This document shows positions 1 to 9,034 of a stretch of 42,969 bases of DNA, one piece after another; the first letter of the stretch is position 1; each line of letters opens with the position of its first letter. Below the pieces are notes generated by a model. That model saw nothing but the letters and a program-made list of their open reading frames with translations, searched no databases and was not told the DNA's origin. Origin of the DNA: Rhodoferax sp. (GTDB lineage Bacteria; Pseudomonadota; Gammaproteobacteria; Burkholderiales; Burkholderiaceae_C); assembly GCA_020048895.1 (NCBI GenBank), contig JAIFLV010000096.1:1-42969 (forward strand), written 5' to 3'. The position numbers and the translations under genes were made by a program.

Positions 1-588
1 CGCGCCAGACGGGTGGCGGGGCATGCGTTCTCCGACTCACGCTCGCCGGCATGCACACCTGACCAGCCTGCCGCCTTGCGTCAACGCGGTGGCTTGCGCG
101 CAGCCTGTGTGGCAACGTCGAATGGAGCCTACGCACGCATGCCCCGCCACCCGCCTTTGTGGAGGTTGTTGGACGCGAGCAGAGGGGCGGGATTGGGCTG
201 ACTCCCGACCTTCGACTCTCCGATATGGGCGCTCCAAAGCGGACGCTAGCCGATGGAATCGAAAGTCGGCTGAAGGGCATCCCAATCGACGATCGGTTGA
301 CCCGGTGATGACCAGATCCCGACCGTTGGTGGTGGCCTTCCATTTCGAACTTTCGACAACCTTTGTTCTACATTGCGGTCACTAGGGACAACGAATTCAG
401 CAGGTGACCTTGGTCGGCTCCACTGCAGCGACGGCGGTCTTAGGGATTAGAGATCTGATCGCTCCAAAGCTGCCGTTGGTAAGCAGCTGTCGACGGTCAG
501 CTTTGTTGCAAACGTATGCTAAAGCAAGCACCTGCATTCAGCCAAACTCAATTCTGCGACTAGGTTAGCGTTCCTGAAGCCGAATGAG
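1..588. other. Intergenic stretch without a recognisable gene
   Basis: I see no convincing gene here. The open frames are short, overlap each other on both strands, and resemble no family I know. The stretch is repeat-like: an exact 19-base inverted repeat links 10-28 with 135-153, and the string GCTCCAAAG occurs twice (231-239 and 462-470). It lies beyond the 3' end of the fused secDF gene, and no clear intrinsic terminator for that gene is visible. Confidence 0.6.
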
Positions 589-3090
589 TTACGGGCTTGC
601 AGCCTCCTCCACGGCAAACATCACTTTGCCGCGTCGACCCCGCCAGTCACCCAGTAACAGCAAAATGGGTGCAGCCACAAAAACTGAAGACAAGGCTGCA
701 ATCACAATGCCAAAAGCCATCGGTACTGCAAAGCTCGCCACCGCCGAACCGCCCCATATGGCCAGCGGCAGCACCGCCAAGAACGCGGTCACCGAGGTGT
801 AGAGGCTTCGCGTCAGCGTCTGGTTGACGGACAGGTTGATCACCTCTAGCAGAGAGCTCTTGCGCATGACGCGCAGGTTTTCCCGCATGCGGTCGTAAAC
901 CACCACCTTGTCATTGACCGAATAGCCAACCAGCGTGAGCAGCGCGGCAATGGCGGTCAAGCTGAAGTCAAGGCCCGAAATGGCGAACACCCCCAGCGTC
1001 AACGCCACGTCCAGCACCAGCGTGACGATGGCACCCACGGCAAAGGGCCACTCAAAGCGCGCCCAGATGTAGATGAGCATGGCCATGGCTGCCAGGATGA
1101 CGGCCAGCACACCTGCGGTAGCGAGTTCACCGCTGACCTTGGGCCCCACGACCTCGGTGCGTTGAAAGTTAGCTTGCGGGTCGATGGCACGGATGGACGA
1201 CTTCAAGCTCTCCACCGCAACCGTCTGCTCCAGTTCGCCGCCCGATTGACGCTCCACGCGCACCAACAGTTGGCCCTCGTCCCCCATGGCTTGCAACGAA
1301 ACTTCGCCGAGTGCCAGCCCATCGAGCTGTGCGCGGTAGCGGGCGATGTCAGACTGTCCGCCGGGCATCACTTCCATCTGAATGCCACCGCGAAAATCGA
1401 TACCAAAGTTCAACCCCGGCTTAACTAGCAGGGCGGCCAACCCGAGCACCAGCGCAGCACACAGGCCCAGACCCAAGTAACGCGCCTTCATGAAGTTGAA
1501 ATTTGTGCCGTCCGGCACAGGACGAAAACCCAGCAACGGCCGAATAGAAATGGTCTTTAGACGACGGGTGCGCGCAATACTGAGCATCATCACCTTGACC
1601 ACCGACACCGCAGTGAACATGGAAATCACGATGCCCAGCGCCATGGTGATGGCGAAGCCGCGCACCGGGCCTGAGCCAAACCAAAACAGCAGAACCGTGC
1701 CCAAGAGCGCAGTCACGTTACTGTCCATGACCGTGGCATAGGCGCGCTGGAATCCGGCGTCAATGGCTGCCAGAGCGGGCTTGCCCTGGAGCGCCTCCTC
1801 GCGGATGCGTTCGTTGATCAGCACGTTGGCGTCAACCGCCAGCCCAATGCCCAGCACAATGCCAGCTATGCCCGGAAGCGTTAGCGTGGCACCCAGCAGA
1901 CTCAGTCCAGCGATGGTGAGCACCACGTTCAACGCCAGCGCAACGTTGGCCACCAAGCCCCAACCGCCGTAAAGCACAAACATGAACAGAAATACGAACG
2001 CAAATGCCGCTATGCCTGCGTAGATGCCCTTCTGAATCACGTCGCTGCCCAGGTCGGCTCCCACGCTGCGCTCCTCAATCACTGTCAGCTTGGCCGGCAG
2101 CGCCCCAGCGCGCAGTAGGGCGGACAAAGTGCCGGCTTCCGCGACTGTAAAACTACCTGAAATTTGTCCTGAGCCGCCAAGGATAGGTTCGCGGATGACG
2201 GGCGCGCTGAGCACCTTGCCGTCCAGCACCATAGCAAAAGGACGGCCAACATTGGCCTCGGTAATCTGCCCAAAAAGTCGAGCGCCCACTTTGTCAAAGC
2301 GGAAGTTAACTACGGGTTCTCTGGTGGTTGGGTCAAAGCCGGCGCTGGCATCCGACAACCGGCTGCCATCCAACTCAATTCTGTTGCGTACGGCAAAGCT
2401 GTTGCCTTCGCTGTCTTGCAGCATGCGGGTGTCCAGGTCTGACGGATTGCCGATCATGTGAAAGCTCATTTTGGCCGTCGAGCCGAGCAGCGCGCGAAGT
2501 TGCGCTGGGTCCTGCAGACCAGGCAGTTGCACCAGGATACGGTCTGCTCCGACCCGCTGGATGGTGGGCTCCGCCACGCCAACCTGGTCCACGCGTTGGC
2601 GAATCACCTCCAGGCTTTGCTCGACGGCGCGGGTGGTGGATTGCTGCAGCCCCTCGGCCGTGAGCGTCAGCTCAATGCCGTCGGTGCCGCTGGCGGTGAT
2701 GGCAAGGTCCTTGCGTGCCGCACCTACCGGGCTGGACAACCCTGTCAACAGTACGACCGCCCGCTCTTGCTGAGAGGCTTCGTGCAGAGTGATGGAGACA
2801 CTCTGCTCCCCGGCCCGCACCGAGCTCCATGGCGTATCCGCTTCTCGCAGGATACGCCGCGCATCTTCGGCAAGGTTACGCACGCGTTCCCGGCGCAATT
2901 CCGCGCCATCGACCTCCAGTACGAGATGCGAGCCACCGCGCAGGTCCAGACCCAAAGCCACCGGCTTGTTGGGCAGATAGGAGGGCCAGCGCTCCAACAC
3001 GGAGGCGGGCAGGACATTGGGCAGGGCAAACAAGATGCCCGCCAAAAAGATGACAAGTGATACAGCGACCAGATAAGGGGAGTTTTTCAT
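589..3090 (-). CDS. secDF: Fused protein translocase subunit SecDF
   Basis: Inner-membrane RND-type protein that uses the proton gradient to help SecYEG complete protein export. The 833-residue product joins both subunits. The SecD half has an N-terminal membrane anchor (about residues 5-25), the signature LGLDLRGG near 47-53 and a six-helix membrane block. The SecF half starts near residue 534 (MKARYLG), with GIDFRGG near 562 and a second membrane block. The ATG at 3090 begins the anchor; longer in-frame starts up to 3318 add sequence unlike SecD. No strong ribosome binding site is visible. Betaproteobacteria usually carry separate secD and secF beside yajC, none of which is in this window. 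The fused layout and the N-terminus (FALPNVLP) recall rhizobial SecDF, so this may be a second, acquired copy. Family assignment is firm; origin is inference. Confidence 0.93.
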   Translation of the reverse strand: MKNSPYLVAVSLVIFLAGILFALPNVLPASVLERWPSYLPNKPVALGLDLRGGSHLVLEVDGAELRRERVRNLAEDARRILREADTPWSSVRAGEQSVSITLHEASQQERAVVLLTGLSSPVGAARKDLAITASGTDGIELTLTAEGLQQSTTRAVEQSLEVIRQRVDQVGVAEPTIQRVGADRILVQLPGLQDPAQLRALLGSTAKMSFHMIGNPSDLDTRMLQDSEGNSFAVRNRIELDGSRLSDASAGFDPTTREPVVNFRFDKVGARLFGQITEANVGRPFAMVLDGKVLSAPVIREPILGGSGQISGSFTVAEAGTLSALLRAGALPAKLTVIEERSVGADLGSDVIQKGIYAGIAAFAFVFLFMFVLYGGWGLVANVALALNVVLTIAGLSLLGATLTLPGIAGIVLGIGLAVDANVLINERIREEALQGKPALAAIDAGFQRAYATVMDSNVTALLGTVLLFWFGSGPVRGFAITMALGIVISMFTAVSVVKVMMLSIARTRRLKTISIRPLLGFRPVPDGTNFNFMKARYLGLGLCAALVLGLAALLVKPGLNFGIDFRGGIQMEVMPGGQSDIARYRAQLDGLALGEVSLQAMGDEGQLLVRVERQSGGELEQTVAVESLKSSIRAIDPQANFQRTEVVGPKVSGELATAGVLAVILAAMAMLIYIWARFEWPFAVGAIVTLVLDVALTLGVFAISGLDFSLTAIAALLTLVGYSVNDKVVVYDRMRENLRVMRKSSLLEVINLSVNQTLTRSLYTSVTAFLAVLPLAIWGGSAVASFAVPMAFGIVIAALSSVFVAAPILLLLGDWRGRRGKVMFAVEEAASP

Positions 3091-3197
3091 CAAGCACTCG
3101 ATAAGGGCGGGGGCGCAATCAATGCGCACGTCGGTTTTGATATGAGAAAGTCGGGACACGCGCCGAAACGACGCGCGTGCCATGGGCAAGCCGAGAG

Positions 3198-3698
3198 CTA
3201 CGCGCAGCGGCTCAAGATTGGAGTGGTTTGAAGCGGGGGTGCCCGGGTCAAGGGCGTTTGCCAGCGCGGTGCTGCTCGGACTGACAGCCCAGCAAGCACG
3301 AACGTCTCTGCACGCCACTCAGCGGGCTCGAAGAAAATGTCTGGTAGCGGCAGAACCGCCGCGAAAGGGTCATGCGCCAACACCGGCGGGCTAGTGACTG
3401 AAGTCCATGTCGACATCTCGACGCCAGTCTCTGCCCGGGTCCAGCGCGCAGCCCGTGAAGTACCGTGTTGGCGCAACTGAACCAGCATGCGGGCTTCGAT
3501 GCGGTTGGCCATTGCATCAGGCGGCACGCCCATCGCGTTACCAATGCCGCTATATAACAGTGCTACCCAGACCACCAGCGTCAACACTAGAAACTGCGTC
3601 CAGTTTCGCGCAACAGGGCGTTCGCCCAGCCGCGCAGCCATCGCTAGCGCGATGGCTGGATGGGGCAAGATGGCAGACCGGAAGCACTCGTTAAACAT
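3198..3698 (-). CDS. Hypothetical small membrane-anchored protein
   Basis: I do not recognise this 166-residue product. It has one clear hydrophobic segment (about residues 34-50, FLVLTLVVWVALLYSG) after a positively charged N-terminus. A 110-residue proline- and arginine-containing region follows, which would lie in the periplasm if the positive-inside rule holds. It sits 107 bp upstream of the fused secDF on the same strand, so the two may be co-transcribed. An internal ATG at 3641 is an alternative start; neither start has a clear ribosome binding site. The gene could be a small accessory of the translocase or an unrelated exported protein. Its reality rests on length, the membrane segment and gene order. 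Confidence 0.45.
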   Translation of the reverse strand: MFNECFRSAILPHPAIALAMAARLGERPVARNWTQFLVLTLVVWVALLYSGIGNAMGVPPDAMANRIEARMLVQLRQHGTSRAARWTRAETGVEMSTWTSVTSPPVLAHDPFAAVLPLPDIFFEPAEWRAETFVLAGLSVRAAPRWQTPLTRAPPLQTTPILSRCA

Positions 3699-4493
3699 GC
3701 GGCCGAGTTTAAGCTAGCCTCAGTCAGACGCCTGAAGCCCGACTCGCCAAAGGCCTATTCGGCCAGTGCGCTCTGCAAAATTTCGGTTAGTACAGGCAAG
3801 GCTGCGTTCATGGCGACCGGTGATCGCAGCTCAATTTGACGGCTAGGTGCCGGTCATTCGAGTACATCGACAGATGGCCCACGGCCGGCTAAACGCTTTG
3901 GGGCGGGAACGTCAGCTGCTCAAGAGCCAGACACGATAAGGAAAACGTTTCGGCAATTCGAAGGACTTTGGCTTGCTGACCGTAGCCGTAACGTCTGGCC
4001 CTCAAAATCCTGGTCGTCTGGAATGGGCACGATGCCGAAATTGACGAGCGGCTCTTGTATGGTTGTTCAATGGGTTGCCGCATACCTGCCGTTCACCAAT
4101 ACCAGCAACCGCTGCAAACCCGCCACGCATGCCGGTGGATCGGGTGTCCCTTCGTCGGCCTGCAATTTGCGGTTGCCACAGACTCGGAACGCCAGCCAAG
4201 GTGTTGACGCAATAACTGACGCACGCCAGTAACGGTCCGCCCGCGAGCACAGGCCAGAGAAGGGATACCCGGTCCACCGGCTCTGCCACAAAGCCACGTA
4301 AGCGTGCGAACGCAGTTCGCTACATATTCAGGAGCGTGTCACGCTTATCCTGCGGGCGCTAGAGGCATATTCTGCTCATGAACTTTCTGCTCAAACCTGA
4401 CACTGACATAGGTGCTGGGTCGGCAGCAGGAGGCAGTCCCGGCGGACGCAGCGCCGGAAAGGCGCATCGGGCGTCTGATGCACAATGCTCGCC
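3699..4493. other. Intergenic stretch, possible gene remnants, no supported gene
   Basis: About 790 bp without a gene I can support. The minus strand has overlapping short open frames between 4320 and 3760 that switch frame repeatedly, as in a decayed gene, but none matches a family I can name. An 18-base string at 4166-4183 (ATTTGCGGTTGCCACAGA) recurs at 42909-42926. A half copy of the dispersed family repeat lies at 4334-4366. No strong promoter for the following AMP nucleosidase gene could be picked by eye. Confidence 0.5.
4334..4366 (-). repeat. Dispersed repeat, half copy
   Basis: Read on the minus strand this matches the GCGCCCG...GCGTGA(G) half of the dispersed repeat seen complete at 38133-38176. 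The GCTATN7ATAGC stem half is missing. It lies upstream of the AMP nucleosidase gene. Confidence 0.45.
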
Positions 4494-5987
4494 ATGTCAA
4501 ATCTTCCTCCCTTTATGGCGCCCTTGCGCTTTACCGATCCGGCATCGGCGTTGGCACAAGTCGCGCACATTTACGACGCCAGCATTGGCCATTTGCGCCA
4601 GTCGATGCAACGCTTTGTTGCTGGCGACAATTCCCTGGGTCATGTGCGTGCCTGTTATCCGCTGGTGCGCATTCTGACCGACACCGTGTCGAGAAACACC
4701 GGCGCAGACATCGTGCGGCTGAGTTTTGGTTTTGTCGCCGGGCCAGGCAAGTTTGAAACCACGTTGACCCGACCTGACCTGTACCGCGATTACTACCTGG
4801 AGCAGTTTCGGCTGTTGCTGCAAAACCATGGCGTGGAACTGGAGGTGGGAACCAGTTCGCAGCCCATTCCGGTGCATTTCTCGTTCGCCGAGAATGACCA
4901 TGTGGAGGGCAATCTAAGCCCGCAGCGCCGCACGCTGATGCGCGACGTGTTCGATCTGCCCGATCTGTCTGCCATGGATGACGGCATCGCCAATGGAACG
5001 TACCAGCCTCGTGCCGGGGAGCCCCAGCCGCTGTCACTGTTTACCGCGCCCAGGGTCGACTATTCTCTCCATCGCTTGCGGCACTACACCGGCACGAACC
5101 CGGAGCATTTTCAGAATTTTGTGCTCTTTACCAACTACCAGTTTTATGTTGATGAGTTCATCGCGCTGGGCCGCGCTGCGATGGCAGACCCGCAAAGTGA
5201 CTACATTGCTTTTGTCGAGCCTGGAAATGTTGTCACGCGACGTGTGGGCTTGCCATCCGAGGCGGACGATTTTCTTGGCAAGGAGCCTCCGAGGCTGCCA
5301 CAGATGCCGGGCTACCACCTCATGCGGGCCGACCGATGTGGCATCAGCATGGTGAACATCGGTGTTGGTCCAGCCAATGCCAAGAACATCACTGATCACA
5401 TCGCCGTGCTGCGACCCCATGCCTGGATCATGCTCGGGCACTGTGCCGGTTTGCGCAACAACCAGCAGCTTGGCGACTATGTGCTGGCCCACGGCTATGT
5501 GCGTGAGGACCATGTGCTCGATGAGGAACTGCCTTTGTGGGTACCCATCCCGGCGTTGGCCGAGATTCAGGTGGCGCTGGAGCAGGCGGTCGCGGATGTC
5601 ACGCAAATCAAGGGCGCCGCCCTCAAGAGCATCATGCGCACCGGCACCGTGGCTTCGACCGACAACCGCAACTGGGAATTGTTGCCCGACAACACGCCGC
5701 AGCGCCGCTTCAGCCAGAGCCGGGCTGTGGCCCTGGACATGGAGAGTGCCACGATCGCGGCCAACGGCTTCCGGTTTCGGGTGCCTTATGGCACCCTGCT
5801 GTGCGTCAGTGACAAGCCCCTGCACGGCGAAATCAAATTGCCCGGCATGGCAAACCATTTTTACCGTGAGCGGGTGGACCAGCACCTGCGCATCGGCATT
5901 CGAGCAGTCGAGTTGCTGCGGGCGCGCGGCGTTGACCAACTGCATAGCCGCAAGCTGCGCAGCTTTGCCGAGGTAGCCTTTCAGTAG
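4494..5987 (+). CDS. amn: AMP nucleosidase
   Basis: Cytoplasmic enzyme that hydrolyses AMP to adenine and ribose 5-phosphate, controlling the AMP pool and feeding purine salvage. The product (497 residues; E. coli Amn has 484) matches Amn end to end. The N-terminal AMP-nucleosidase domain contains LHRLRHYTGT and FVLFTNYQFYVDEF. The C-terminal nucleoside-phosphorylase-like domain contains VNIGVGPANAKNI, MLGHCAGLRNNQ, ALDMESATIAANG and the base-binding stretch CVSDKPLHGEIKLPG. The protein ends in LHSRKLRSF, as in E. coli. An ATG three codons upstream (4485) is possible; neither has a strong ribosome binding site. It converges on the nucleoside hydrolase gene, and the 23-bp gap holds a small hairpin (5991-6006) without a T run. 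Its neighbours point to a nucleotide-salvage locus. Confidence 0.96.
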   Translation: MSNLPPFMAPLRFTDPASALAQVAHIYDASIGHLRQSMQRFVAGDNSLGHVRACYPLVRILTDTVSRNTGADIVRLSFGFVAGPGKFETTLTRPDLYRDYYLEQFRLLLQNHGVELEVGTSSQPIPVHFSFAENDHVEGNLSPQRRTLMRDVFDLPDLSAMDDGIANGTYQPRAGEPQPLSLFTAPRVDYSLHRLRHYTGTNPEHFQNFVLFTNYQFYVDEFIALGRAAMADPQSDYIAFVEPGNVVTRRVGLPSEADDFLGKEPPRLPQMPGYHLMRADRCGISMVNIGVGPANAKNITDHIAVLRPHAWIMLGHCAGLRNNQQLGDYVLAHGYVREDHVLDEELPLWVPIPALAEIQVALEQAVADVTQIKGAALKSIMRTGTVASTDNRNWELLPDNTPQRRFSQSRAVALDMESATIAANGFRFRVPYGTLLCVSDKPLHGEIKLPGMANHFYRERVDQHLRIGIRAVELLRARGVDQLHSRKLRSFAEVAFQ

Positions 5988-6010
5988 CCGTTGGGCTGGT
6001 GCCCAAGGGT

Positions 6011-6997
6011 CTACCGCCCAAGCCAGGCGGTCAGCAAGGTTTCCTCAAAGAGCTGCAGGCAGGCGGGTGCGTTTACGTCCATGCAAACCTGCGTCTGCGG
6101 TTGATTCAGGCTCCACCCGCTTTGTGGGTAGTCGATGAAGGGGCGGCGGTCCAGAATCGTTTGCCCTTGTGCCAGTCCTTCGGTTGCTACTCTTACGCAG
6201 CCGGTTTCCGTACGAAATAGATCAGGCGCAACAAGGTACAGGAAGGCCAGCAAATCGTGGGCGTAACAGCCCGGAGTGGCGTCCAGATGCTTGTGCAATC
6301 CGGAATAAAAAGTCGTATAGAACTTCACGGCATGGTGCAACGTATCGGTCGCGGGATGGCGGTGGTGCAGCGCGATTTTTTCAAACAGGGACAATGCTGT
6401 CACCACGCGGTGGGTGACGTCCAGCCCCACCATGGTCAAGCGCCACCCTGCCTGGAAAACACGATCTGCCGCATGGGGATCACTCCAGATATTGGCTTCT
6501 GCAACCGGCGACACGTTGCCAGGTTCGACAATGGTGCCACCCATCAGGATCACTTCGCGCACCAGCGTGGGAAGCGCAGGTTCGAGCGCTAGTGCCATTG
6601 CCAGATTACCTACGGGGCCCACGGCGACCAGTGTGATTTCTCCGGGATGGGCACATGCCATGTCCACAATAAACTGCGCTGACGATCGCGGGTCCATCGC
6701 GCCCTTGGTCAGCGCGCGGGACGGCAAGTTGCCCAACCCGTCTGCTCCGTGAATGAAGTCCGGTGGGGCAACCCCAGGGTTAACCAGCGGTTTGCCAATG
6801 CCCTTGGTGACCGGAATGTGTCGGGCGGCCAGCGCTGTCAGGTACTGCGCGTTGATGGCTGCCTGATCCACGGTCACATTGCCAAACGTGGTCGTGATCC
6901 CCACCAGATCAATCTGGGGATGCGCGAGCGCGAAGTACAGGGCGATAGCGTCATCAACACCGGGGTCGGTATCGAAAATAACTTTGTGGATGTGCAC
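6011..6997 (-). CDS. Inosine-uridine preferring nucleoside hydrolase
   Basis: Cleaves the N-glycosidic bond of ribonucleosides to give base and ribose. The 328-residue product has the calcium-binding N-terminal motif DTDPGVDDA (residues 9-17), the central stretch VAVGPVGNLAMAL, the ligand motif GNVSPVAEANIWSDPHAA and the late catalytic histidine in YAHDLLAF. Substrate preference (IunH, RihA, RihB or RihC type) cannot be read from these motifs. The start is a GTG, 12 bp after the ribokinase stop, with no separate ribosome binding site, so translation is probably coupled to ribokinase. No downstream ATG would keep the metal-binding motif. Together with rbsK it forms a nucleoside-to-ribose-5-phosphate unit transcribed divergently from the nucleoside transporter. 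Confidence 0.93.
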   Translation of the reverse strand: MHIHKVIFDTDPGVDDAIALYFALAHPQIDLVGITTTFGNVTVDQAAINAQYLTALAARHIPVTKGIGKPLVNPGVAPPDFIHGADGLGNLPSRALTKGAMDPRSSAQFIVDMACAHPGEITLVAVGPVGNLAMALALEPALPTLVREVILMGGTIVEPGNVSPVAEANIWSDPHAADRVFQAGWRLTMVGLDVTHRVVTALSLFEKIALHHRHPATDTLHHAVKFYTTFYSGLHKHLDATPGCYAHDLLAFLYLVAPDLFRTETGCVRVATEGLAQGQTILDRRPFIDYPQSGWSLNQPQTQVCMDVNAPACLQLFEETLLTAWLGR

Positions 6998-7009
6998 GAG
7001 GCGTAGTGT

Positions 7010-7942
7010 TCAGTGAATGCCGCAGTAGCTGCGCAGCATTTGTATTGAATTTGCCGAGTGCTCAGCTGCATGGGCGAGAAATTTACCCACATCGGACGCT
7101 TGGGGAATGCTCGCCTGTGCGCCCTGTTTTTCACAAGCCATGGCGCCGGCAGCACTGGCCGAACGCAGGGCTCGACGCAGAGTGTCACCTCGGCCAAGTG
7201 CAGCCACAAGCACGCCGCAAAACGTATCGCCTGCCGCGGTAGTGTCCATGACCTGCACAGGAAAGGCGGGTTGAACGAACACTTCATCAGGAGTCCGCAC
7301 GCACGCGCCGCGCGCACCAAGTGTCACGACAACCGTGGGAACCGTGACGTGCCGCAGGCAGTCGGCTACGGTACCCGGATGTCCCGCGACAACCGCCAGT
7401 TCTCCTTCATTGACCACGAGGATGTCTACGTTGTCGATCAGTTCCGGGGGCAGTGCCTGGGCGGGTGCCGCGTTCAATACCACGGTCACACCCTGCTGGC
7501 GTGCGGCCCGTGCATATGCGGTAACCGTCGCCATCGGTATTTCGAGCTGCAGCAGCAGGTAGCTAAAACCTGCCAATGCGGGCAGGTGGTCTGGCAATAG
7601 CTGCGAGTTTGCGCCCGGAGCGACCGTGATGGCGTTTTCGCCACTGTGGGAGACACAGATAAATGCGCAGCCGGTGGGTTCAGAGTCGCTCCTGACCACA
7701 TGCACTACCACTCCCGCGTCGCGCAAAGAGGCTTCTATGGTCGGCGCGAAGTTGTCGACTCCCATCGCAGTCAGGAAATGCGTAGTGGCACCGCCCGCCC
7801 GCGCAGACGCCACTGCCTGGTTGGCCCCCTTGCCTCCGGGGAATGTGCGAAACCCCTGGCCCAGTACGGTTTCTCCCGGGCAGGGAATCCGCTCTGCCCG
7901 GACGACAAAGTCCAGGTTAGAGCTGCCTGCTACGAGTATCAT
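7010..7942 (-). CDS. rbsK: Ribokinase
   Basis: PfkB-family sugar kinase that phosphorylates ribose at O5, using ATP, in the cytoplasm. The 310-residue product shows the substrate-binding motif GGKGANQAV (about 36-44) and the anion hole and catalytic base DTTAAGDTF near residue 245, the same variant as E. coli RbsK. The ATG at 7942 is chosen over a longer frame from 7972 because AAGGAAG lies 5-7 bases upstream and the protein then starts directly with the first beta strand (MILVAGSSN). It is first in a two-gene operon with the nucleoside hydrolase, whose ribose product it would trap. Other PfkB sugar kinases are possible, but context and motif favour ribokinase. Confidence 0.92.
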   Translation of the reverse strand: MILVAGSSNLDFVVRAERIPCPGETVLGQGFRTFPGGKGANQAVASARAGGATTHFLTAMGVDNFAPTIEASLRDAGVVVHVVRSDSEPTGCAFICVSHSGENAITVAPGANSQLLPDHLPALAGFSYLLLQLEIPMATVTAYARAARQQGVTVVLNAAPAQALPPELIDNVDILVVNEGELAVVAGHPGTVADCLRHVTVPTVVVTLGARGACVRTPDEVFVQPAFPVQVMDTTAAGDTFCGVLVAALGRGDTLRRALRSASAAGAMACEKQGAQASIPQASDVGKFLAHAAEHSANSIQMLRSYCGIH

Positions 7943-7973
7943 CACTTCTTCCTTTGGCGGGGTTTCGTCCAAC

Positions 7974-7986
7974 TTCCATTATGGAA
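7974..7986. promoter_or_regulatory. Palindrome in the rbsK / nucleoside-transporter divergent promoter region
   Basis: The 73-bp gap between the divergent rbsK and binding-protein genes contains TTCCATTATGGAA, a perfect palindrome with six-base arms around one central base. Its position suits an operator that switches both directions, but no regulator gene lies nearby and no convincing promoter boxes can be placed. This is inference from symmetry and position only. Confidence 0.3.
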
Positions 7987-8015
7987 TTGATTCAACACAG
8001 AACAGGAACACTGAC

Positions 8016-8996
8016 ATGAATTTTCGTAAGCGTGCAAGCGTGGTTCTTTTTGCGGTTTCGTGTATGGCAGCCTTTGGGGTTGCAGCCGAGCCGGCGATCG
8101 TTTATGACCTGGGCGGGAAATTTGACAAGTCATTTAATGAGGCTGCCTATCGCGGTATGGAGCAGTGGAAGAAGGAAACCGGCAAGCAATATCTGGAGTT
8201 CGAAGTCTCCAACGAGTCGCAGCGGGAGCAGGCCATTCGGCGCATGGCCGAGCGCGGTGCGAGCCCCATCATTGCCATGAGCTTTAGCCAGGCGTCTGCC
8301 ATTGAAAAGGTTGCCAAGGAGTTTCCCAAGCTGCAATTTGCCATTGTGGACGACGTGGTGAAGCAGCCCAATGTGCAATCGGTGATCTTCAAGGAACACG
8401 AAGGCAGCTTTCTGGTCGGCGTCATGGCGGCCATTGCCAGCAAGACCGGCAAGAGTGGCTTTGTGGGCGGCATGGACATTCCACTGATACGCAAGTTTCA
8501 ATGTGGCTACGAGCAGGGCGTCAAATACATCAACCCCAAGGCGGAAGTGGTTGCCAATATGACGGGCACCACCGGCGCCGCATGGAACGACCCCACGCGC
8601 GGCGGCGAGTTGGCCAAAGCGCAGTTCTCCAAAGGGGTTGATGTCATTTTCGCTGCTGCCGGTGGCACCGGTGCTGGCGTGTATCAGGCTGCCAAGGACG
8701 GCGGCAAGCTCGCGATCGGCGTCGATAGCAACCAGAACCACATGCAACCCGGCACCATGCTCACCTCCATGATCAAGCGGGTGGATGTCGCGGTGTACAA
8801 CATCAGCAAGGCGCACAAGCCCGGGTTGACGTTGCTCGGGCTGAAGGAAGGCGGCGTCGATTACGCCATGGATGAGCACAACGCCAAACTGGTCTCGGCC
8901 GATATGAAAAAGCGTGTGGACGCGGCCAAGGCCGATATCGTGAGCGGCAAGATCAAAGTCGTGGATTACACCGTCGACAGCTCCTGCAAGTACTGA
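8016..8996 (+). CDS. BMP-family nucleoside ABC transporter substrate-binding protein
   Basis: Periplasmic binding protein of the basic membrane protein (BmpA/Med, PnrA-like) family, which binds purine nucleosides and delivers them to the ABC permeases encoded downstream. The 326-residue product has a signal peptide of about 25 residues ending in VAA before EPAIVYD. There is no lipobox cysteine, so it should be soluble. Family features include YDLGGKFDKSFNEAAYRG near the start of the mature part, FKEHEGSFLVG, VGGMDIPLI, and the hinge stretch VIFAAAGGTGAGVYQAAKD. The ATG at 8016 is preceded by AGGAA about 8 bases upstream; longer in-frame starts would put the signal peptide in mid-protein. It is the first gene of the transporter operon. 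Confidence 0.93.
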   Translation: MNFRKRASVVLFAVSCMAAFGVAAEPAIVYDLGGKFDKSFNEAAYRGMEQWKKETGKQYLEFEVSNESQREQAIRRMAERGASPIIAMSFSQASAIEKVAKEFPKLQFAIVDDVVKQPNVQSVIFKEHEGSFLVGVMAAIASKTGKSGFVGGMDIPLIRKFQCGYEQGVKYINPKAEVVANMTGTTGAAWNDPTRGGELAKAQFSKGVDVIFAAAGGTGAGVYQAAKDGGKLAIGVDSNQNHMQPGTMLTSMIKRVDVAVYNISKAHKPGLTLLGLKEGGVDYAMDEHNAKLVSADMKKRVDAAKADIVSGKIKVVDYTVDSSCKY

Positions 8997-9034
8997 TTCT
9001 CGTTGGCGCAGGCTGTTTTGGCGCTCACCGTACG

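Noticed and set aside
23-385. 120-codon plus-strand open frame at the left edge
   Set aside because: Cysteine-, arginine- and histidine-rich, overlaps an inverted repeat and competing frames, and matches nothing recognisable.
4002-4289. Overlapping minus-strand frames that might be a decayed regulator
   Set aside because: Three frames were read through; none gives a consistent run of family motifs, so only a possible remnant is noted.
5034-5945. 303-codon open frame antisense to amn
   Set aside because: Shadow of the conserved Amn coding sequence; no ribosome binding site or motif.
5988-6010. Hairpin TTGGGC/GCCCAA between amn and the nucleoside hydrolase gene, considered as a terminator
   Set aside because: The stem is only six pairs and no T run follows on either strand.
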